Part shown: piece after piece, positions 47,042 through 55,157 of the stretch
Layout: each line of letters begins with the position of its first letter
Position numbering within the stretch: the first letter of the stretch is position 1
Source: Candolleomyces eurysporus
Lineage: Eukaryota; Basidiomycota; Agaricomycetes; Agaricales; Psathyrellaceae
Length of the DNA stretch: 55,157 nucleotides
Reading direction: 5' to 3'
NCBI GenBank assembly: GCA_027579435.1
Contig: JANBPK010000965.1
Coordinates: 1 to 55,157 of the forward strand
The notes under the pieces: generated by a model
Databases searched by the model: none
What the model saw: only the letters and a program-made list of their open reading frames with translations
What the model was told of the DNA's origin: nothing
Position numbers and translations under genes: made by a program

Positions 47042-47696
47042 ATGCCTCTCTCCCGTCTCCCGCTTCCATCTTTCTCGCTCGTCCTCACTGCGACCAACGG
47101 CGACCCTCTGCTCATGATGCAGGACTTTAATCCTGCACCCAGCGTCCAAGTCAACCTGCAGCTCCCGCAGCTCAGTGCGTTTGTCACTGCTCCCACTCTT
47201 TTGCAACCCGGCGATCATGATCCTCTCATGGTAGGTGTCCACTTTCGTCGGAAGCCATAGCTTGAGTGCTGATTGCCTTCCAGCAAACACTCGATACGCG
47301 CTTCCAAGGACAGCTCGCATATCAAGCGCGTTACGCGGTAAGTACTGTCTATCTATTAGCATGTTGGGTCACTGACGAAGGTCAATCGTTCACAGACCGA
47401 AGCTGGCAAACTCAGGGTTGAAGACGATGATAACCAGAGCGAGACTGGGACAATTTTTGAGCCGTATCCCGTCGGTCTCGCGCAAGAGCTTCACGCCTTT
47501 GGAGAGCACGGGCCCACCCATCCGCGTCGACGTCTTCCCACCCGCCGTNAAATCTCCTAATTTGTTGAGGCGTTTGAACATGAAGGTAAGTCGAGGGCCG
47601 TTCTCGTGACCACTGTTGACGAAGGCCCCGCAGTTCTCCGCCTTCTGGCGCAAACTTCGCCGCCTAGGCGCGTCCGTTCTCTGCAACAACGTTTAG
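47042..47696 (+). CDS. Unknown 164-residue protein, four exons, copy 2
   Basis: Exons 47,042-47,230, 47,284-47,337, 47,396-47,585 and 47,634-47,696 parallel copy 1 at 26,306-26,963; introns are 53, 58 and 48 nt. Exon 3 is 190 nt and contains N at 47,550. Removing it gives 189 nt, restores frame (...RRKSPNLLRRLNMK) and yields 164 residues, exactly the length of copy 1. Key shared segments are LPSFSLVLTA, NGD.LL.MQDFNPAP, DTRFQGQLAYQA, PVGLA.ELHAFG and FSAFW.KLR.LGAS. If the N is a true base the gene is frameshifted in its third exon. Function unknown. Confidence 0.6.
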
Positions 47697-49052
47697 ACCT
47701 CAACGATGAAAGACAACATAAACAAAATGCACCACAGCCCACTCCTTTCGATATAGAGGCTCCAACTTTCCGACACCGTGTACCATAGGATTCAGATCTT
47801 GCCAGCCATGTATATTTTCTTCCGGCAAAGCCGTTTTAAACGGTTTTCGACCTGGAGCTCTGGCGACCATCCGGCTGATATTTCTTGAACTGTCTTGCAT
47901 TTCGTGCTTCACCCACGGCCACACCACGGCGCCGAGACCGACTGACTTGAGGATAGCTGGCAAGTTGTGTTTGGAATCTTGTATGTGTGTCGCATTTCAT
48001 TTCAGCGCTTTGACAGAACGTCTCACTCACACATCTTCGGGCTACAGATCCTCACGCAGCACTTGTTGCCAGCTTTTCTTCGACGGTTTCGCCGTTCTTC
48101 TTGAGGACAAAGCTTCACATAGAATTTTTGTCGCTTTGACGCACACACGATCGTTTCATTTCTTCGCCTTTGGACATGTCTTGCGTAATTCTGTTTGCTG
48201 GTCCGAAACACTGTATATAGCTCATGGTCACTCACAATCTTGAAGTATTGGTTTGCATGTCTTGACGTGGTCGGATGTCAATCACACATGTTCAAATGTT
48301 GAACGTTGATCCTCGATAATCTCTTCAAGATGTTGCGGCGAAACTCAATGTCTTGTAGTTTTCGATTAACGGTGCCAACATGAACAGCTTCCTGCATTCC
48401 GGCCATGCTTCAGGACTGCGTGGTGTACCGTGACGTTGAAGTTTGCTTCTGATTTCTTTGGAGTATCTTCTCTCATTGATAGAGATGCTTTGAGGTGCTA
48501 CGCTTCAAGTTGCAGGGTTGACAGATCTTGCTGCATCCACGTTGCTAAGCTCAACCAATGGGGCACACCAATTATCAAAACGTATCATCAATTTGTATTC
48601 AATCACGATGGTAAGATAGGGTGGACGAGAAAAGGGGGTGATATAAGTGAGGGAGCATTGAAGAAGGATGGCAGGATTGGAGATGGGTGGAGGAAGCAAG
48701 GTGTGCGTGGGAGTGTCGGGCTACGCATCGCCTTATATCACTCGTCGGCATGGTCTGTGCGCAATATTTCCATTTTGAGCGATGTCGGCCAATGCCGACA
48801 CGTCGGGTGGCCGAGTTGAATGAAGGTCTCCTCAGTGCGTCCTTGGAACCAAGAAAGGCATTCTGCCATGGGAACTGGAATCAAGTACTTGCGGTCACCG
48901 GTAAGTGAGGCACTATTCGCCTCGAGTGGATCTAATCGTAGTCAGCCTACCGATGTGCTAAGAAACCGATATGTGCTAAGAAACTGATGCATTTCCATTC
49001 AGATTACACGCGTGCTCGAAATTTCCAGGAACAAGTCGTACAGGTGTAACCT
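47697..49052. other. Spacer left of gene f
   Basis: 47,700-48,240 matches the 3' flank of copy 1 of the 164-residue gene (26,964-27,450). 48,250-48,960 has no counterpart in the window and no supported gene; its longest frame (48,430-48,819, plus) has no recognisable features. The last part is the 3' flank of gene f (ATTACACGCGTGCTCGAA is shared in form with 27,700 and 30,465). Confidence 0.45.
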
Positions 49053-51388
49053 CTACCCTCCACTGCCTTGTTCTTCAGAGCCGTTGGACGTGTTTGGCCA
49101 GGTTTCATAGAAGAACTGCTGCCATTTGTCGCGTAAAGTCTGGATTACTTCCTGAAATTCTTGATCATCCTTCTGGAACAGCTGTCTGTTAGCGTCGTTG
49201 CGATGAAAAATCAATCGGGGCTTACTTCGAGCCCCAGGAGAGCACCCGACAGGAAGGCCAGCCAACGGTATATTACTTCTTTGAGAAACCGCTTGGAATA
49301 TCGTATAGATTCAGCTTTTGTCTCGACGCATTTATTCAACTTTTCCCATCTCCTGATCTTTTCGAGGCTGCTACCTGTGGAGAGGAGGTGCGGAATGCAG
49401 CCAAACTCAGGTTGGCGTATAATGAATCTGTTCAAAAGTAGGTTGCATACGAAGACCCAATTTGAAGTGAATGCTAAGATCCCGTGGTTTGGTTGAGACT
49501 CAGTATATAATGTGCTGGGTAGCTCCAGTATAAACGCACATACCTTCTTCTTGGTCCAGAATCCTGCTGCAGGAAGCGATAACAAATTCGGCAACACGGG
49601 ATCTTGAAACGAAGAGGCTCTTCGAGCGACTTGCGCTTCCAAGAAAGTCCATAAAAGATTTGTGGTAAAAGCGCAGATGCTGGCGGGATGTTGGATGACC
49701 GTGCTCCACGTCCTCGACCACCGTACTCGTAGTGATAAGAGACCGTAAGTCAGTTATAACACACCGATGGGCGTTGTCTTCCAAATCAAAAAGATCTGTC
49801 ACATCGGACGAATAAGGAGAAAACAAAGGAAAGATCCAACTGCTATCCTGCATCAGCTGGTATGCTCTAAGCAATAAGAGGAAGTCCCGCTCAGGGTGTG
49901 CTGCCTCATATGCTTCTTTAGCAACAGATAGGATGTTGGTGTAAAGGAGGTCCAGCGCGGCGAAGGGTTGTGCTCGGTCCTTGGGTGTCCAAGTAATAAC
50001 AATTCGCAATCTGTCCACAGGAGAACTCCGTCGTTCCGATACGAACTTGATCACTGTCGCTGCGTAGATGAACTGTCCCGATGCGTTAACGACCAAAGTT
50101 TCGATTTCTTCCTTCGACGGCCATGAGGGGGACTGTGCTCGTGTATCTCCACTTCTTCGACCTATATCGCGGAGCCTCCTCCATAGTACGCGGCGAATAT
50201 CGCCACTGGCATCGTATTGGTCGCTGAGCTGGATGTGATATGCCTTTTCGTAGAGATGTCCGGTGACTTCTAATGCGCTACGGATAGCCCATTCTGGTCT
50301 GCTAGTAAGGAAAACGCGGAAGGGAAGTGCGTCGTTTTGGATAAGACAATCATCGATTGTTACCAAAAGTTCGGCTTGGCGCTGTTCGTCGGTGCATTCA
50401 TCCAGTCCATCGATGAGGATAGCGTAAGGGAACGCTGTGAGCTCGGATTTTGAGATAACTTTGGAAAGGTCCTCGAAAGGAGTAACGATGAGCCTGTTCA
50501 TTTGCGTCTTTAAAGATTTCTTGAAGATCAATGGATCCTTGGTCACGGCTGCGGACATAGCCTCTCGGAGAATAGGGTTATTAGACCCTAGCTGGTACGC
50601 GATTGTTGGAATCACAGCAGACACTGTGTTTCGATTAGGGTCGGTTGACGAGAAAAAGAACGTTGAGGCCAAGATGTCTAGCCCGGAACACTCCTCTGCC
50701 ACCGTCTGCTGCAATGCCGACTTTCCTGAACCTGCAGCGCCCGTCATGCACAGCAAACGCTGAGGCGATTCTCGGTCTTGAACCCACCCCATGAGCTCTT
50801 CGATCACATCTACACGAGTGTCTTCGTCGCATTTTGGTGGATCGAAACGATATTCGGAGTCGTGCAGTGCATTTGGGGCCGTATTTTGCAGCAATCGTTC
50901 CCATCCTGTAGGGACCATAAATAGCATATGAATCAGCTCAGGCCACTCGAAATCGTAGATGGCAACGCACCACTGGGGTCATTCGAGTTGGATCCATGAT
51001 GTGCGTTGATTTGCAGACCGTTGACGACAAAATGACTTGCATAGGAGAAAAGGCTTGACGGTGCTTCGGCACCCGATACGGTAGCTTGTGCCATCTCCGA
51101 AGGGCTCGTAGACGCACTGGCTTCCCTGGAGGTTGGATCCTCTAGTCGCCGCTCTTGACTGCTCGAAGAAGTTGCAGTATTGGAAGCGACACCTTGTGGA
51201 TACGCAACTGGCACAGGTCCTGTTGGAGCTTGTTGAATGCGCCCAGCATTAATCTCCTGGTCTGAGTCGACCTGCTCTGTTGGAGCTTGATCTTCAGGCT
51301 GCCCGACAGTTCGGTCAACATTACGCTTCTTCGACCAAGGCCAGCGCAAATATTGTTTCGAAGACGTGGTCTTCTCTTTGGAGGACAT
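49053..51388 (-). CDS. NACHT STAND protein (NLR-like), array gene f, 715 residues
   Basis: Exons 51,388-50,971, 50,905-49,544, 49,473-49,226 and 49,172-49,053 join in frame; introns are 65, 70 and 53 nt. It starts MSSKEKTTSSKQYLRWPWSK, the most diverged start of the array; an in-frame ATG lies 24 codons upstream (51,460). Exon 1 ends LFSYASHFVVNGLQINAHHG. The NACHT core has P-loop GAAGSGKS, Walker B YAILIDGLDECTDEQ, FRVFLTSRPEW and HKSFMDFLGSASRSKSLF. The segment before HRCVITDLRSL is unlike the other copies. The tail is KDDQEFQEVIQTLRDKWQQF followed by a short Ser/Gly/Glu end. It is the outermost member, separated from gene e by the duplicated 4-kb module. Confidence 0.87.
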
Positions 51389-52542
51389 CCTGCTCACAAA
51401 AACAGGTGATGGCTGAAAGAAAGCTGGCGAATTCCCATGTTTCACCCTCACTGATCCCAACGCTCGGGTCCACTGCTATCTAGTAGGCGCCCATGCACAA
51501 ACGCAATCTCATCCTATCATCTCCGTTTTTCGTGCTCACCGGCGGGTCGAGCCTCAGCGACGCTGTTGAGAAGGACCAGATGTCTTCTCGAGGTTTTCCC
51601 TAGTATCCTTACATGCAATACGGTCTAACATGATATTGTTGGTTAGACGCAAAGGAGTGGAGGAGGTTGAAAAGAAAGAAAGAATGGCAAGGAAAAATTC
51701 CGATTGTGCACGCAGAAATAAATCAGTCACTATCCATCGACTCTGGAATTTATACTCCCTTTATCTACACGGTCGTGCTGGGTGTTCCCTGCCCCTAGGA
51801 TCTACCACCAACTCATCCTGTCGCCCTTTAGAGATCCACTCTCTCTCATGCCGCGGAAATTCAAGCATGAATCAGTAGTATGCCAGTAGACATACTCCAG
51901 AAGAGCCAAGAAAGCAGAAGAAATAGGGTCCCCTCACGAAGAATATTAGGAAAGAAACCTATCGGCGCACTTGGAGGTCCATGTACCGATCAACCCCGAG
52001 GTCATGGNAAAAAAGCGTCGGCCGGCCAGCCCCTTTCTGTTGCCTCTTTAGCAGAAGAAGAAAGGGCTTACAGGCTTGAGGAATCTGCAAGCAGCTCTTG
52101 AAGCAAGATTGGGAGACGGGAGGAAACAATGCAGCAAAGGCGTTGAGATTCCGTCCTAGGTTAGGAACCATCAGTTCGGAATGTTCACGTTCGGGGAGAC
52201 TCACTGCGCACACTGTAAATGACATGGATTGGGCGGTAAGGCCTATGGATGAAGTTTTTTGAAGGTGGGTTAGATTACGTCGATAAATGCTTCAAGTCTA
52301 ACTACACATCTCTAATTAACTATCGTAAGATCAGAGTCGGACGCCAACACGCCTACAGACCCATCCTGGTCGTCCCAGAGTTCGTTAAAATTATAACTAC
52401 TGTGCACAGAAAATAGGAAAAAGACAAAACGAGTCAATAATGTCCAAGTCGAGTCCAACGTATCGCATCAAGTTCGTCATCACCTCATAATCTTACAAAG
52501 GGACAAGCAGGACCCAACCCCCGGAAATCGGAAGTTTATGAA
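51389..52542. other. Boundary between the NLR array and the Nramp gene
   Basis: No supported gene. The left end is the upstream flank of gene f. Between about 51,550 and 52,230 there are short frames on both strands without features and one N at 52,008. 52,230-52,542 should contain the 3' UTR of the minus-strand Nramp gene. Confidence 0.4.
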
Positions 52543-54967
52543 TCAAGACTTCGCGGCCCCCAACCCCAAATCCACCAACGCGTACACATTTGCAGCCACC
52601 ACAATCAACCAAATCACCACTCCAATTGCAATTGTCAGCTTATTATTGCTGTAATCCACAATCTCATCCCCATCCTCTCCATTTTCCAGATTCAGTGACG
52701 AATTGGAGTCTGCTGATGACGCTATTGAATCGAGCGCCTTTTTGTGTCCGGCCGAAGATATTGAAGGGGTCGGGGATGGGGACAAGGCAGCTGAGGAACC
52801 TGAAGCTTTCGTCAGTCCATCCTCGACCCGCCCCGCGTCGCCCTTGCTATTCTTCACATCCCTATCGGACGACTGCGACTGCATGGTGGATACCTCCGAG
52901 GCCGGCGTTTTCGTTTTCTTCTTCCGCACAGACATTATCGCTTTACTCGAAGTGCACCAGAGCAAAGGAAACGTAATAAACGGTAGGACGATCGAGAGCA
53001 CGACTTGAGACGCGACCAAGAGGGCGTCCACTCCAGGTCTTCCAACTGCCACGGCAACGATGGTCGAAGGGATGATGGCGAGAAGGCGGGTGATGAGACG
53101 TCTTACGAAAGGCTTGATATTGGCAGAACTGAGCATCTAATGCACATGCGAAACGATGTAAGAGGTTGACATACCGATACGCGCCATTGCAAGAATCCTT
53201 CGCAAACTGCTTGACCAGCAACCGTGGCAATAAGAGACGAACTCTGACCAGACGCCAAGAGTGCAATAGCAAATAAGGTTGCAGCGGCTACATTATAAAT
53301 AAGTATCAGGCAACTGTTGAACGAGATCATGAGGGAAAGGAAACAAGCACATACGCTTTCCAACAAGGTCCCGAATCAAGTCGTATGCATCAAACAAACT
53401 CGCCGGGTCACCATTCCCATCCCAAGTTGTGCCGTAGAAGAACACAGCTGAGGCCAAAATGAGGATCCTTAAGACANCAAAAAAATCAGATTTCACACCT
53501 GAGGGACAATGAAGGGAGGACGNAAAAAGACGAACAGTGAATTAATGAGCACCGCAAACCCCAAAAGACTGACCACAACGTCCACAATCCCATGGTACAA
53601 ATGCGCACTAACAAACTCAAAAGGGTTGTTCTCCCTTTCGCAGTGGCGGGTTGCTCTGGTGTAGTAAGACGCAGACGGCCGCTGGAACGCTCTCATGAAA
53701 CTCTTCTTCGAGCTGTTCCATGTCCTTTGCAATCTCGAAGGTTGACGTTGGACCTCGTATAATGAAGAGTCGGGGGAGTCACTGTCATCGTCATTTATTG
53801 GTTCGCGGAATTCGATACGGTCTTGGGTCGCAAGCGCCGATCCGATGAATAGACTGTGGGGCATGACAGTAGCGCCTAAAATCCCAATGGCTAGAAAGAA
53901 AAAATTCCCATGGTCAAAACTTGAAAGGGGCGAGACAGGATGACATACAGGTGTAAAGGCCCCCGGATTGGAAGATATATTTTGAGGGAATATAGCCCTG
54001 GAAGGCATCTCCCCAGTTCACGTCCACTTTTGAGATAATGATACACATGCAAACGAGGACAGCGAGAACCTGTAAGCAGAGGTTAGCAATGAAAGGTAGT
54101 AGTAGTGTCGGGTAATCCAAATGCCCACCATTCCTGCTATTAGAAACTCGAATAATCTCACGGGTCGTCCTCGAAGAGGGTCACCCATAGCGAGCACGAG
54201 AATAACATCGAATCCCGTAATGAGGACGCCATGCCACAACTCGAGACGGGGGAAAAGCATGCATAATGCAATGGCAGATCCCAATAGCTCAGCAAGGTCC
54301 GTTGCTATAATGGCAACTTCCGCCAACACGTATAGAGGGTACAGGCCAAGCCATCTATAAAGCAGCGTGTGCTTTGGCCGGTTATAGAGTAGTAGGCGGG
54401 TGTGAGAGGCTAGATCTATGGAGGAACCATCAGTCTGTCTGAACAAACGGGGGCCCGAGAAAAGAAAACGAATGACTCGATGGGGAGTGGAACCGCGACC
54501 AGTGTCATCAATGACGTGGGCTAGAAAGCGACAAAAACTGCTCGCGCGAGCGATGATCCCAAACTTTTGCATTACTTACCAACACCAGTGACACAACCCA
54601 GACGACTTGCTAACACCTGAAGGGATGGTTAGTCCGAAGACTGCATGGAGTTCATCAGTAGGATCGTACCTGCAAGAATACAGCAAAAAGGCCGGCGAGA
54701 AGCACAATGAAGAGCAGTCGGTAGCCAAATTGCGACCCCGCCTGCAAATCTACACCCCAATTACCGCTGAAAGAGGTCAGACCATGAACCCTCAACCCGA
54801 ATCATAGACGCTTACGGGTCGAAGTAGGCCACAGCACATACAATCCCAATGCCGCAGTGTTTCTTGAAGTGGAATAAGGCTGTATTTGCGGCTTTTTTGG
54901 TTCCATCAAACCATGTCGAACGAGGATTTTGCTCGCTCGTCGCCGTTGAAGAGTGTTGACCTGACAT
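52543..54967 (-). CDS. Nramp-family divalent metal (Mn/Fe) transporter, 622 residues
   Basis: Nine exons join in frame: 54,967-54,816, 54,766-54,670, 54,616-54,580, 54,415-54,129, 54,069-53,949, 53,890-53,536, 53,467-53,355, 53,287-53,175 and 53,136-52,543 (1,869 nt). It is a proton-coupled uptake carrier for manganese or iron in plasma or endomembranes (yeast Smf family). Family landmarks are VAYFDPGNWGVDLQAGSQFG (the DPGN metal-binding motif of helix 1), AEVAIIATDLAELLGSAIAL, SKYIFQSGGLYTSIGILGAT then VMPHSLFIGSAL (the helix 6 metal site with MPH), a long acidic-to-basic loop, TLFAIALLASGQSSSLIATV and AGQAVCEGFLQW (transport signature region), and GRPGVDALLVASQVVLSIVL. The last exon ends in a Ser-rich loop and a final membrane helix. 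Two N bases fall in intron 6. Intron 3 is long (164 nt). Confidence 0.92.
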
Positions 54968-55157
54968 GGTGACGTGTGGTGGGTAAGGCGAACCAAAGCA
55001 TAAATACGAAAACTGGAGCGAACCCAATACAACGGACGGGCTTCCTCTGGCGAAACGAGCGAGCGGTAAGGAGCTCCCCAGGCGAACCTATGGAACGGTA
55101 ACTCCGGCAAGTCCCGGCATACAGGCGTTATTGACAATAAACTCGGCGAGGTGCTGA
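54968..55157 (-). promoter_or_regulatory. Upstream region of the Nramp gene
   Basis: Contains the 5' leader of the Nramp transcript. An in-frame upstream ATG at 55,027 would add 20 residues (MGSLQFSYLCFGSPYPPHVT) but is not part of any Nramp. I prefer the ATG at 54,967 (MSGQHSSTATSEQNPR). No clear TATA box was seen. Confidence 0.35.

Larger units (their letters stand above)
23700..48240. repeat. Duplicated 3.8-kb module (23.7-27.45 kb and 44.1-48.24 kb) flanking genes a-e
   Basis: Order and orientation are the same in both: helical-repeat remnant, spacer, unidentified minus-strand gene, 164-residue gene, 3' flank. The first copy lies left of gene a and the second between genes e and f. Genes a-e therefore sit between direct repeats. 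Confidence 0.7.

Noticed and set aside
1..55157. CRISPR arrays, bacterial operons, ribosomal RNA or transposases
   Set aside because: The window is fungal nuclear DNA. No direct-repeat/spacer array, rRNA core sequence or transposase/reverse transcriptase motif was seen on either strand.

Overview
The window comes from a filamentous basidiomycete, most likely an agaricomycete. Genes carry many short introns (about 48-70 nt) with GTATGT/GTAAGT-type donors. The main content is a large family of NACHT-type STAND (NLR-like) genes with the architecture usual in mushroom-forming fungi. The only conventional housekeeping gene is a nine-exon Nramp metal transporter at the right edge. Single N bases are scattered through the sequence. 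Several are extra bases when duplicate copies are compared, so some apparent frameshifts are assembly artefacts.

Layout. (1) 1-16,720 is a three-block duplicated region, all on the minus strand. Each block pairs a broken aconitase C-terminal fragment with a NACHT-TPR gene. Block 1 has aconitase fragment A plus a frameshifted NACHT-TPR copy (2,304-5,651). Block 2 has aconitase fragment B (7,083-8,660) and only a remnant of the TPR C-terminus (about 10,205-10,330). Block 3 has aconitase fragment C plus an apparently intact 1,041-residue NACHT-TPR gene (13,541-16,720). (2) 16,721-20,757 is sparse, with one uncertain small gene. (3) 20,823-22,870 holds a small secreted glycine-rich protein gene. 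It runs head-on into, and shares sequence with, a remnant NLR first exon, and is followed by a NOP58 pseudogene. (4) 23,700-27,470 holds degenerate gene remnants and an intact-looking four-exon gene for an unrecognised 164-residue protein. The stretch is duplicated at about 44,100-48,240. (5) 27,756-51,388 is a head-to-tail array of six minus-strand NACHT genes (a-f). All share one four-exon structure that I could join in frame; copy b needs two N bases removed. The spacers carry remnants of other duplicated genes. (6) 51,389-55,157 ends the array and contains the Nramp gene.

How it fits together. The six array genes encode about 617-724 residue proteins: a lineage-specific basic/serine-rich N-terminus, a NACHT domain and a short C-terminal helical tail without WD40, ankyrin or TPR repeats. 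The two left-hand genes have a related N-terminal signature but a different C-terminus made of about 42-residue TPR units. By analogy with fungal NLRs these would be intracellular non-self or heterokaryon-incompatibility sensors. That role is inferred from family membership; nothing here shows a ligand or effector activity. The window looks like an active birth-and-death NLR cluster, with tandem duplication, loss, remnants and captured passenger genes (aconitase, NOP58).
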